Positions 9,354 through 17,207 of a DNA stretch of 64,000 nucleotides are shown here, in pieces (the first letter of the stretch is position 1; every line of letters begins with the position of its first letter). The stretch covers positions 434,001 to 498,000 of the forward strand of contig NZ_JAICBX010000002.1 of the NCBI RefSeq assembly GCF_019492055.1, written 5' to 3'. The notes beneath the pieces are model-generated. The model had not been told where the DNA came from and searched no databases. It saw only the letters and a list, made by a program, of their open reading frames with translations. The translations under genes were made by a program, and so were the position numbers. The stretch is from Flavimaribacter sediminis. GTDB taxonomy: Bacteria > Pseudomonadota > Alphaproteobacteria > Rhizobiales > Rhizobiaceae.

Positions 9354-10358
9354 GTGGGCAGCAAAGTCGGCGACACCGATATCGACTTCAACATTGACGG
9401 CAAGCAGACGGGTTTCCTGCGCCTACCTTATTCCGAACATGACGACGCCTGGGGTGTCATTCCCGTCCCGCTCGCCGTGATCCGCAACGGTGACGGTCCG
9501 ACGGTGATCCTCCAGGGCGGCAATCATGGCGACGAATATGAAGGTCCGATCGTGCTTGGAGAGATCATCCGCGATCTGGATCCCGCGAGTGTCAACGGCC
9601 GCCTGATAATCGTCCCGGCGCTCAATCTTCCGGCGGTGCAGGCCGGCTCCCGCGTTTCGCCGATAGACGGACTCAATCTAAACCGCACCTTTCCCGGCGA
9701 TCCCTCGGGGTCGCCGACGCAGCAACTTTCCTCCTGGGTCAACGATGAGCTATTTCCGATGGCCGACGCGTTCGTCGATCTGCATTCCGGCGGGTCTTCC
9801 CTGTCGATCGTCCCGAGCGCAATCGTCGAACCCTCGGACGATCCGGCCTTGACCGCGCGCAATCACGAAGCCGTCGCTGCTTTCAATGCACCGATGAGCG
9901 TTGTGATTTCGAACCGCGGAGACACCCGCACTTCGACTGCTTCGGCGGTGCGCGCAGGATTGGTAACGGTCGGCACGGAAATGGCCGGCGCCGGCACGGT
10001 TTCCCCGGAGGCGGTGAAACTCTGTCGTCGCGGGGTGAATAATCTGTTGCATCATTTTGGCGTTTTCAAATCGGCGGACGCATCGCCGCCGGTAATGGGA
10101 ACAGAACAGGTTTTCCATGAACTCGGACGGAACGCGCACGTGCTGACGGAGGACGCCGGCGTATTCGAATCCTTTCATGCTCTGGGATCCCGCGTCCGCG
10201 CGGGAGAGGCGGCCGGACGCGTGCATTCTCTAAGCGATCCGCGCAAACCGCCTGTGGAACTGACCTTCTGGGCCGACGGGGTGGTCTACGGTCTTCGTCA
10301 TCCGGGTCGCGTTCGTCCGGGCAATTGTTGCGCTGTTGTCGCCTCGCCATGTGAATGA
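9354..10358 (+). CDS. Succinylglutamate desuccinylase/aspartoacylase family zinc hydrolase (DoeB-like)
   Basis: 334 residues starting at GTG 9354 after GAGGGGA. The M14-type zinc motif GGNHGDEYEGP (His58, Glu61) and the later DLHSGG histidine form the expected metal site. The NLNRTFPGDPSGSPTQQ segment is typical of the group that includes N-acetyl-diaminobutyrate deacetylase (DoeB/EutE) of ectoine degradation. Other ectoine genes (hydrolase DoeA, EutC) are not in the window, so an amidohydrolase acting on some N-acylated amino acid is the safer statement. It is followed by the dehydratase gene with 1 bp between stop and ATG. Confidence 0.75.
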   Translation: MGSKVGDTDIDFNIDGKQTGFLRLPYSEHDDAWGVIPVPLAVIRNGDGPTVILQGGNHGDEYEGPIVLGEIIRDLDPASVNGRLIIVPALNLPAVQAGSRVSPIDGLNLNRTFPGDPSGSPTQQLSSWVNDELFPMADAFVDLHSGGSSLSIVPSAIVEPSDDPALTARNHEAVAAFNAPMSVVISNRGDTRTSTASAVRAGLVTVGTEMAGAGTVSPEAVKLCRRGVNNLLHHFGVFKSADASPPVMGTEQVFHELGRNAHVLTEDAGVFESFHALGSRVRAGEAAGRVHSLSDPRKPPVELTFWADGVVYGLRHPGRVRPGNCCAVVASPCE

Positions 10359-10359
10359 C

Positions 10360-11310
10360 ATGAAAGTATCACTCGATGACATCAGACAGGCTCAAACACG
10401 CATTGCGCCGCATATCAGAAAAACGCCGCTCATGGAGGCGACGACCGTCGCCGAGCCGCCAACTCCCGCGCGTCTCTGGCTGAAACTGGAGAACCTGCAG
10501 GTCACCGGTTCCTTCAAGGCGCGGGGTGCGACCAGCAAGCTCCTGACGTTGCCGCCAGCCGAGCTTGCGGCCGGTGTGGTCACGGCCTCTGGCGGGAATC
10601 ATGGCCTTGCGACAGCCCGCGCAGCGACCATGGCGAAAGTGCCGGCAACCATTTACGTCCCGGAGAATGTCGCGCCCTACAAAGTCGACAAGCTGCGGGC
10701 AATGGGCGCGAAAGTGATCGTCACCGGTTCGGTTTGGAACGAGACCAACCGGTTTGCGACCGCATTCGCGGAAGAAACCGGCGCTGCATATTTTCACCCC
10801 TTCGCCGATCCGGCCGTGGTGGCCGGGCAGGGCTCCCTGGCGCTGGAAATCCTGGAAGAGCGGCCGGGTCTCACCGCAGTCCTGATCGCCATCGGAGGCG
10901 GCGGCCTCATCACCGGAATGGCGATAGCCCTGAAAGCGCTCAAGCCTTCGATCCGCATCATAGGAGTCGAACCGGTGGGCTGTCCCACCTTTCATGCCTC
11001 CATCGAAGCCGGACATGTGGTTCCTGTCCAAAAGGTGACGACTCGCGTCGCCACAATGGCCTGCGCCGAAACGGATCCGGAGGTTTTCGAACTTTCCAGC
11101 AGTCTCATCGACGAAGTCGTGCTCATCGAGGACGAGGACATGGTTTCCGCCGCACGCTATCTGTGGTCGGAATTCGGTCTCGCCGCAGATCTGAGCGGCG
11201 CCGCCGCAATCGCCGCATTGCGCACCGGGCGCGTCGCGTTCTCCAAGGGCGATGAGGTCTGCGCGCTGGTCTGCGGCGCCGGCACGGAAGGCATTCCCGG
11301 TGGGCGGTGA
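10360..11310 (+). CDS. PLP-dependent threonine/serine dehydratase-like enzyme
   Basis: 316 residues from ATG 10360, one base after the preceding stop; a TTG at 10336 and a GTG at 10351 are alternatives. Fold type II motifs are clear: the Schiff-base lysine in GSFKARGA, ASGGNHG for substrate carboxylate binding, and the IGGGGLITGMA phosphate cradle near residue 185. No ACT domain follows, so it is a catabolic rather than biosynthetic type. EutB of ectoine/hydroxyectoine utilisation belongs to the same group and would match the DoeB-like neighbour, but threonine or 3-hydroxyaspartate dehydratases are equally possible. Confidence 0.78.
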   Translation: MKVSLDDIRQAQTRIAPHIRKTPLMEATTVAEPPTPARLWLKLENLQVTGSFKARGATSKLLTLPPAELAAGVVTASGGNHGLATARAATMAKVPATIYVPENVAPYKVDKLRAMGAKVIVTGSVWNETNRFATAFAEETGAAYFHPFADPAVVAGQGSLALEILEERPGLTAVLIAIGGGGLITGMAIALKALKPSIRIIGVEPVGCPTFHASIEAGHVVPVQKVTTRVATMACAETDPEVFELSSSLIDEVVLIEDEDMVSAARYLWSEFGLAADLSGAAAIAALRTGRVAFSKGDEVCALVCGAGTEGIPGGR

Positions 11311-12205
11311 GACCTATCGCGGACCAATCATAGACGCCCATCATCATCTGTGGGATCTGCGCCTCGAACGTCATGCCTGGCTCGACTGGCCGACACAAGG
11401 CGATGAACTCGCGCCGCTGCGGCGCAACTACCTCGTCGAGGATTACCTCAAGGCTTCAACCCGATCGGGGATCGTCGCAAGCGTCCATGTGGAGGCGAAC
11501 TGGGATCCGACCGATCCGCTCGGCGAGACCGAATGGCTTGACAGCCTCGAACGCCCGGCGGGCATCGCGGCCCGATACGTTGCCTACGCTGCGCTGGCCA
11601 GCGACAATGCGCAGGAAATCATCGAACGACAGGCCGCGCACGAACGCGTCGCCGGCATCCGCGAAATCATCTCCTGGCATCCTGACCCCGCCAAGGCCCG
11701 GGTGGAACGAGGCGACCTGATGGAGGATGCCCGATGGCGCGCCGGGCTGGCGCATCTGCAGAGCCACGGTCTCAGTTTCGACCTGCTGATATCGAGCCGC
11801 CAGCTCGATATGGCCTTGCGGTTGGCGCGGGATTTCCCGGATATGCAATTCGTCCTCAACCATTGTGGCAGTCCGATGGACCGTGACGCCGAGGGGATGG
11901 ACCAGTGGCGCGCATCACTTCGCCGTCTTGCCGCGGCGGGAAATGTGAGCCTGAAGATTTCCGATCCCGTCGCCTATGACCCGGCATGGACGCGCGAAAG
12001 TCTGGCGGGCGTGATCCTTCACTGCATCGACTGCTTCGGCGCAGGACGCTGCATGTTCGCCAGCGACTATCCGGTCGCCGGTCTGCATATCACATTTGAT
12101 CACTGGCTCGCGCTCTTCAGCGACATCATCGCCGATCTGTCGGAGGACGAAAAGCGCTCGCTGTTTTTTGACAACGCCCGGAAGATCTATCGCATCCCTG
12201 TCTGA
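11300..12205 (+). CDS. Amidohydrolase family 2 protein (sugar-lactone or pyrone hydrolase type)
   Basis: 301 residues from GTG 11300, which overlaps the preceding gene by 11 bp and has GGAAGG upstream. The TIM-barrel metal motif IIDAHHHLWDL is at the N-terminus. HVEANWDP, FVLNHCGSP and the C-terminal FASDYPVAG aspartate complete the amidohydrolase-2 pattern. Characterised relatives hydrolyse L-fucono- or L-rhamnono-lactone, 4-sulfomuconolactone or 2-pyrone-4,6-dicarboxylate. Together with the lactonase at 7221 it suggests a pathway with at least one lactone intermediate (inference). Confidence 0.8.
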   Translation: MGGETYRGPIIDAHHHLWDLRLERHAWLDWPTQGDELAPLRRNYLVEDYLKASTRSGIVASVHVEANWDPTDPLGETEWLDSLERPAGIAARYVAYAALASDNAQEIIERQAAHERVAGIREIISWHPDPAKARVERGDLMEDARWRAGLAHLQSHGLSFDLLISSRQLDMALRLARDFPDMQFVLNHCGSPMDRDAEGMDQWRASLRRLAAAGNVSLKISDPVAYDPAWTRESLAGVILHCIDCFGAGRCMFASDYPVAGLHITFDHWLALFSDIIADLSEDEKRSLFFDNARKIYRIPV

Positions 12206-12214
12206 CAAGGACAG

Positions 12215-13174
12215 TCAGATCCGCGTGCTGACATGCGGGTCACGACCGTAGAGCGAAACCAGCAGGATGATGACAAGACCAAGGGCCGCCTGCACCACCG
12301 AGGGCTGGAGGCCGAGGCCGATCAGCAGCGTATTAAGTTCAGTCAGGACAAGCGCTCCGGCGACCGTGCCGAGATAGGAGCCGCGTCCGCCAACCAGCGC
12401 GGTTCCGCCGATAACGACGGCGGCGATCGTCTGGAACAGGTATGGTTGACCCACTTCACCGTATGCCGAGCCCGTAAAGCCCAGGAGCAGGATGCCGGTC
12501 ACGGCGGCGAAGAATGCGCTGATCGCAAAGGTCAGCGTCCACATCCCGAGTGGACTAATCAGGGCGAGCATGGCTGCGCGCGGATTATTGCCTACCGCAT
12601 AGACGCGCCGCCCATAGGGCGTGCGCACGAGAAGAACGGTGATCAAGGCGATCACGACAATGAAACAGGGTACGAGCCAAGGCACCGGAAGCCCCATTGC
12701 CGAACCTCCGATGGACACGAATTCGGAGAGCGTCGCGGGGGCTGAACCGGACGGAAACCCGGCGGTCCACAACAGGACCGAGCCCTGGATTATAGTGCCG
12801 ACTCCAAGTGTGACGATCAGTGGATGGATGTTCAATCCACCTGAGACCAGCCCGTTAAACGCGCCGATAACGAGCGCCAGCGCAAGCACGATGACGCAGA
12901 CGACCCAGAAACTCATGCCGTCGCCATACAATTGCGCCGAGACCACATTGGCGAAACCGATGACAAACGGGATCGAAAGATCGATGCCGCCCAGAATGAT
13001 GACCAGCGTCTGGCCGATCGAGGCGATCGCAAGCAGCGATGCGAGCACCAGCATGGCCCTCATCGAAAAGGCCGAACTGTAGCCCTGGATGAGCAATGTT
13101 CCGAGCATATGCAGGGCTATGGCGATGAGAAATGCGCCAAGCGCCCTGCGCTGGTCTGTCGACAGGCTCTTCAT
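12215..13174 (-). CDS. Ribose-type ABC transporter permease (RbsC family), second copy
   Basis: 319 residues with about ten hydrophobic segments. The BPD_transp_2 signatures are IVILGGIDLSIPFVIGFANV near the N-terminus and GGTALVGGRGSYLGTVAGAL near the C-terminus. The ATG at 13174 overlaps the stop of the upstream permease by 4 bp (ATGA). With 13171-14172 it forms the heterodimeric channel of a monosaccharide-type importer. It is the last gene of the minus-strand transporter operon and converges with the amidohydrolase gene. Confidence 0.87.
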   Translation of the reverse strand: MKSLSTDQRRALGAFLIAIALHMLGTLLIQGYSSAFSMRAMLVLASLLAIASIGQTLVIILGGIDLSIPFVIGFANVVSAQLYGDGMSFWVVCVIVLALALVIGAFNGLVSGGLNIHPLIVTLGVGTIIQGSVLLWTAGFPSGSAPATLSEFVSIGGSAMGLPVPWLVPCFIVVIALITVLLVRTPYGRRVYAVGNNPRAAMLALISPLGMWTLTFAISAFFAAVTGILLLGFTGSAYGEVGQPYLFQTIAAVVIGGTALVGGRGSYLGTVAGALVLTELNTLLIGLGLQPSVVQAALGLVIILLVSLYGRDPHVSTRI

Positions 13175-14172
13175 GATCCCGCCCTTTGCGCTCTTTGTTC
13201 CATATATCGATCCTGAACCGCAGTCAGGACGATCGCCAGCACGAGGATCGCGCCGTAGCTGATTTGCAAGATGAATGTAGAGACGTTGAGATAGGTCAGC
13301 GCGCTCTGCAGCAGAAAAATGTCGATGGCGCCGATAGCGGCGCCAATGACGCTGCCGCGTCCGCCGGCCAGACTGACTCCGCCGAGCGCAACCGCCGAAA
13401 TCGCGATCAGCGTATATGTCGGCCCGACAGCCGGGTCGGCCGACCCAATCAGCGCCGTCAGCATCAGTCCCGCCGCCCCGGAAAACAGTCCGGTGATGAC
13501 GAAAGACAGGAAACGGACCTTTGTCACCGGCACGCCGGCGGTGTAGGCGGCGCGGTCGTCGCTGCCGACGGCCATCAGCTGATCGTAATAAGGCGTCCGG
13601 CAGATCGCCCACCAGACCAGGAACACGCATCCGAGCGGCAGGATAGACCATGTTCCGGCAAGCTGCGAGAGCCATTGCGGCGCCGTCCCGGTGGGCGCGG
13701 GCAGGATCGTCAGCGTTGCGCCGACGAGCACAAGATATGTGCCAAGCGTGGCGACAATCGGCTGGATCCGCAGGATCGTCGCCAGGAAGGCGTTGACCAC
13801 ACCGCCCGCCACTCCGACCAGCAAAGCCGCCGGAACAATCGCGAAGGGCGATGATACGCCCAGCATCTGGATGAAGACGAGCACGACGATCGCGTTGACG
13901 AAACCCATGAGCGGTCCGACGGAAATGTCGATGCCGCCGCGCCCGCCGAGAAAGGCCGGGGTCGAGGCGACGGCTGCGCCTATCAGCGGCGCGGCCAGCC
14001 CGAGCAAAGTTCCCCAGGCAGCCGGCGCGAACCGCGCAGGATTGAGCCAGATATTGATCGCCAGAAGAATGACGAAGAGCAGCGGCGCGAAGCCCGCACT
14101 GGAAAAAACGCTGCGCTGGATAGCTCTGGCCAGGCGATGTCCCGAACCTGTGGTGGCGCCCCGCTCACTCAT
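13171..14172 (-). CDS. Ribose-type ABC transporter permease (RbsC family), first copy
   Basis: 333 residues. Multiple membrane helices with FLGGRGGIDISVGPLMGFVNA and VALGGVSLAGGRGSVIGAAIG, the conserved loops of RbsC-type permeases. The start overlaps the stop of the ATPase gene upstream (ATGA) and the stop overlaps the next permease. Two different permease subunits in one ribose-type system is common in rhizobia; the transported sugar or polyol is unknown. Confidence 0.87.
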   Translation of the reverse strand: MSERGATTGSGHRLARAIQRSVFSSAGFAPLLFVILLAINIWLNPARFAPAAWGTLLGLAAPLIGAAVASTPAFLGGRGGIDISVGPLMGFVNAIVVLVFIQMLGVSSPFAIVPAALLVGVAGGVVNAFLATILRIQPIVATLGTYLVLVGATLTILPAPTGTAPQWLSQLAGTWSILPLGCVFLVWWAICRTPYYDQLMAVGSDDRAAYTAGVPVTKVRFLSFVITGLFSGAAGLMLTALIGSADPAVGPTYTLIAISAVALGGVSLAGGRGSVIGAAIGAIDIFLLQSALTYLNVSTFILQISYGAILVLAIVLTAVQDRYMEQRAQRAGS

Positions 14173-14918
14173 GAATCTCTTCCGAACATGGTTGCGATGA
14201 TGCGGTCGGCGCTCATTTCTTCACCGGAGAGACGGCTTGCGAGTTCAAAATCGCGAAACACCAGAACGCGGTCGCACAGATGCAATGATTCCTCGATTTC
14301 AGTAGAAAGAATTACCAGCGCCATGCCCTCGTTCGACAGTTCACGAAAGACTTCATAGAGTATCTTGCGCGTCGCGATATCCACGCCTCTGGTCGGATCG
14401 TTCAGCAGCAATACGCCTGGCTGCAAGGCAAGCGCCCGCGCCAACAGAACCTTCTGCTGGTTGCCGCCGGAAAGCGTGGTGATCGGCTCCCGCGGATGAG
14501 GCGCCACGATGGAAAGCCGCTCGCGGTAATGGTCATAGCGTTCGCGGCGGCGGCGATAGCTGATAAGGCCCGCGACGCAATCCCGGGTTACTGTCGCCAT
14601 GGCGAAATTGTCGAGAATCGAGAGAGCCGGAAAAATCCCGCTGGCGCGCCGATCACGCGGAAGGTATGCGACGCCGTGCGAAACGGCGCGGCGAAAGCTG
14701 TTGATCGCGTGCGTGCGCCCGACATCGTCGCGGTACCCGATGCTGCCGCCTGCGGGGGCGACCAGGCCGGCCAGCATTTCCAGAAAGCGTTCCTGGCCGT
14801 TTCCGTCCAGACCGGCGAGGCCCACGATCTCGCCGGCGCCGATGCTTTCGTCGATCGCCTGTCGGTCGGTCCGCAGCCGCAGGCCTTCCACGATCAGCTT
14901 GTCCCTTACCGCGTTCAC
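14169..14918 (-). CDS. Sugar ABC transporter ATPase, equivalent of the C-terminal half of RbsA
   Basis: 249 residues from GTG 14918, which overlaps the stop of the first ATPase by 4 bp (GTGA). It corresponds to the second nucleotide-binding domain of RbsA-like proteins: degenerate P-loop (LAGLDGNGQERFLEML, no GK[ST]), PRDRRASGIFP loop, signature LSGGNQQKVLLARAL, and a Walker B read as VLLLNDPTRGVD where D-E is usual. ATP hydrolysis at this site is therefore likely impaired, as in many RbsA second domains. Normally both halves are one chain of about 500 residues; here they are separate, coupled cistrons. Confidence 0.85.
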   Translation of the reverse strand: MNAVRDKLIVEGLRLRTDRQAIDESIGAGEIVGLAGLDGNGQERFLEMLAGLVAPAGGSIGYRDDVGRTHAINSFRRAVSHGVAYLPRDRRASGIFPALSILDNFAMATVTRDCVAGLISYRRRRERYDHYRERLSIVAPHPREPITTLSGGNQQKVLLARALALQPGVLLLNDPTRGVDIATRKILYEVFRELSNEGMALVILSTEIEESLHLCDRVLVFRDFELASRLSGEEMSADRIIATMFGRDS

Positions 14919-15646
14919 TCTTCGACCCCCGCCATTTCCGGGGCCATCAGGGCGAGCAGTTTTTCCGGCTCCAGCTCCTCGCGCCGGAGAGTGGTGACCA
15001 CGCGGCCGCTTCTCAATACAGTGACCTTGTTCGAGAGGCTCATCACCTCGTCCATGCGATGGGTGATGAAGATTATCAGGCAACCATCGGCGGCCAACCG
15101 GCGCATTAGGTCGAATACCGCTTCGCGGTCTGCAAAATCAAGCGCCGCGGTCGCTTCGTCCAGAATCAGAATTTGCGGTTTGCGCACCAGCGCGCGCGCA
15201 ATGACGACGAGTTGCTGTGCTGCCAGCGGCAGCCGGCCGGCCGGCTCTTCAAGGGGCGCCTCTGTAACAGCGAACTCCTTGAGCGTTTGTGCTGCGAGCG
15301 TTGCGCGGTCGCGGCGCGCTGTCCTGCGACGCCAGAGGTCGTCGTAGCCAAGCAGGATATTGTCGATGACATTGCGGTCCGGCGCCACCAACACTTCCTG
15401 GAACACCGTGGCGAAGCCCTTCTCCTGGAAAGCCGCCGGGTTCCTCCCCGTGATGTCTTCGCCTGAAAGCATGATTTCGCCGGCGTCGGGTGAGACTATG
15501 CCGGACAGCAGCTTGACGAGCGTGCTCTTGCCCGAACCATTCTCTCCGAGAATTGTGTGTATTTCGCCGAAATCGAGCGATATGTCGGCTCGGTCGAGCG
15601 CCACCGTTTCACCGTATCGCTTCGAAAGGCCCTTTATTTCGAGCAT
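14915..15646 (-). CDS. Sugar ABC transporter ATPase, equivalent of the N-terminal half of RbsA
   Basis: 243 residues. Intact Walker A GENGSGKST (residues 34-42) and Walker B ILILDEATAALD (159-170), with H-loop FITHRMDE. The signature is LPLAAQQLVVIARAL, a variant of the LSVAQQQMVEIA found in RbsA first domains. This subunit should hold the active catalytic residues. It lies downstream of the binding-protein gene, separated by a T-tailed hairpin, and its stop overlaps the GTG of the partner ATPase. Confidence 0.87.
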   Translation of the reverse strand: MLEIKGLSKRYGETVALDRADISLDFGEIHTILGENGSGKSTLVKLLSGIVSPDAGEIMLSGEDITGRNPAAFQEKGFATVFQEVLVAPDRNVIDNILLGYDDLWRRRTARRDRATLAAQTLKEFAVTEAPLEEPAGRLPLAAQQLVVIARALVRKPQILILDEATAALDFADREAVFDLMRRLAADGCLIIFITHRMDEVMSLSNKVTVLRSGRVVTTLRREELEPEKLLALMAPEMAGVEE

Positions 15647-15690
15647 TGTGTCCTGTCGTCAGCTCTTGCAGTTCCGGCGAATAGTGTCAG

Positions 15691-15730
15691 AAAAACCGCT
15701 CCGGCGCACCCGCAAGGGGCGCCGGAGCGG
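15691..15730 (-). terminator. Rho-independent-type hairpin between binding protein and ATPase genes
   Basis: A perfect 12-bp stem CCGCTCCGGCGC/GCGCCGGAGCGG with an 11-nt loop. On the minus strand the stem is followed directly by TTTTT (AAAAA at 15691-15695 on the plus strand). It lies 19 bp past the binding-protein stop and 45 bp before the ATPase start. It would terminate part of the transcripts and give more binding protein than ATPase and permease, a common arrangement in sugar ABC operons. Confidence 0.8.
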
Positions 15731-15748
15731 CTCATCCCGGGAGGGCTT

Positions 15749-16960
15749 CTACTTACCCGCGCAGGGGTCGGGCGTCGCCGAATAATCGAATTCGGCAATT
15801 GCTTCGGGTTTCTTGAAGTAATCGTTCATGAGCTGCGGCGGGAGCGGATCCTCCGGCGCGACCGGGAAGATTGAAGACGAAGCCGGGGTCATGCAGTCCT
15901 GATACCAGGAACCGAGTTCATCCTGCTTCACTTCCGGCACCGGAACCATGATGATGTTGAGCTTCGGCTCCTGGCCTTCCAGCGTTCTTACGCCAACGCG
16001 GAACAGGGTCTGCGAAGTCCAGGTCGGCATCAGCGCGCCGCCTGCGAAGCGGAACTCGTCCTGGTTTTCATTCCAGTAGCCAAGGGCGTCGCCGGAGATA
16101 CTGCCGGTGATCAGCGGCACCGGACGGCCTGCCTGCTTGAAGGCCTCCGCGACGATACGCGCCTCGCTGCCGGAGGTCCAGACGGCGTCGATCGGCTGCG
16201 GGCTTGTGGCGAGCGTCTGAAGGACGACGGTCTTGGTGACGTTGGCCGACCAGTTGCCGTTCACGTCGCGGATAACCTTGACGTTGTCGGCGGAGTCGAA
16301 AGCCTTGTCGGCGCCGGCCTTCTGTTGTGCGACAAGCGGACTTCCGGCGATGCCTTCGATACGCAGAACGCTTCCACCCTTGTCGCCAAGGTCGTCGACG
16401 ATCGCCTGGGCGAGGTCCTGTCCGAACTTGACGTAATTCGAATCGACATTGATCGCATAGGGGCTGGTCACGGCGCCGGCGCCCGTCACGAAGGGAATTC
16501 CGGCGTCGTAAGCGGCCTTGATCGCCTCGTTAAGCGCCGTCGAAGAGCCGGCAAAAGACGTAATGATGCTGCAGCCCTTGTCGATGAAACTGCGGATCTG
16601 CGAGATCTGACGGCTGACGTCGCCGTTGGAGTCGGACATCTCGAAGCTTTCGACCCAGCCCTTGTCCTTGTAGATGTCAGCCAGCCGTTTCAGTTCGTTG
16701 GTGGTCGAGACGCGCCAGGGATTTCCCTGATAGGATTCCGAATGGCACCATTTCCACGGCTTTTCCGGCATTTTGAAGCCGTCATAGGCACCCGGTTGAA
16801 GCGTGTCCTCGACGCCTTCGTAGAGAGCCTTCAGTTCGGGCGGAAGCGTGTTGAACGCTTCCGGCGTTTCCGCCGATGCGGCGCCGATCTGGAAACACAG
16901 CGCTGTCGCCAGCAATCCTGTTCCGGCGACCATAGTCGGATTGAGTTTCTTCCAGGCCAT
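15749..16960 (-). CDS. Sugar ABC transporter substrate-binding protein (periplasmic binding protein family 4)
   Basis: 403 residues from ATG 16960, preceded by a strong GGAGGAG. A Sec signal peptide is visible (MAWKKLNPTM, hydrophobic core, cleavage near AASAETPEA). The mature part has the RbsB-like pattern ISQIRSFIDKGCSIITSFAGS, AAYDAGIPFVTGAGAV and IEGIAGSPLVAQQKAGADKAF. It is longer than RbsB (about 300 residues), with extra C-terminal sequence containing paired cysteines (YQDCMTP and PDPCAGK), as in a rhizobial subgroup of unknown ligand. First gene of the minus-strand transporter operon. Confidence 0.87.
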   Translation of the reverse strand: MAWKKLNPTMVAGTGLLATALCFQIGAASAETPEAFNTLPPELKALYEGVEDTLQPGAYDGFKMPEKPWKWCHSESYQGNPWRVSTTNELKRLADIYKDKGWVESFEMSDSNGDVSRQISQIRSFIDKGCSIITSFAGSSTALNEAIKAAYDAGIPFVTGAGAVTSPYAINVDSNYVKFGQDLAQAIVDDLGDKGGSVLRIEGIAGSPLVAQQKAGADKAFDSADNVKVIRDVNGNWSANVTKTVVLQTLATSPQPIDAVWTSGSEARIVAEAFKQAGRPVPLITGSISGDALGYWNENQDEFRFAGGALMPTWTSQTLFRVGVRTLEGQEPKLNIIMVPVPEVKQDELGSWYQDCMTPASSSIFPVAPEDPLPPQLMNDYFKKPEAIAEFDYSATPDPCAGK

Positions 16961-17003
16961 TCTTGCTCCTCCTCTTGTGGGAAACTTCCTGGTGAAGTTT
17001 TCC

Positions 17004-17036
17004 ATGTGATAAATAATGTTTATATACGATACATGA
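17004..17036. promoter_or_regulatory. AT-rich control region upstream of sugar-binding protein gene
   Basis: This AT-rich stretch lies in the divergent region between the binding protein (minus) and CoA-transferase (plus) genes. It contains TATCGT-type sequence on the minus strand resembling that near the IclR gene (12 of 18 positions by eye). It may hold the promoter or operator of the transporter operon. Confidence 0.3.
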
Positions 17037-17207
17037 CGGGAGTCAATTTCGCTGATCGGGGAATACTGTGACAGGAACGACAGGAATGAACAAAACGCAC
17101 GGCCAAATCGACTCTTGCGCCGATGACCCATGTGTGCAGACCGCGAAAAACCGGAAGCCGCGAGATTTTTCGGACCGGGTGGAACGCAAAGCCGGACAGA
17201 AAGTACA

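Noticed and set aside
9354-11310. Complete ectoine degradation operon
   Set aside because: Only DoeB-like and EutB-like genes are present. Ectoine hydrolase, cyclodeaminase and ectoine transporter genes are absent, and the importer is ribose-type.
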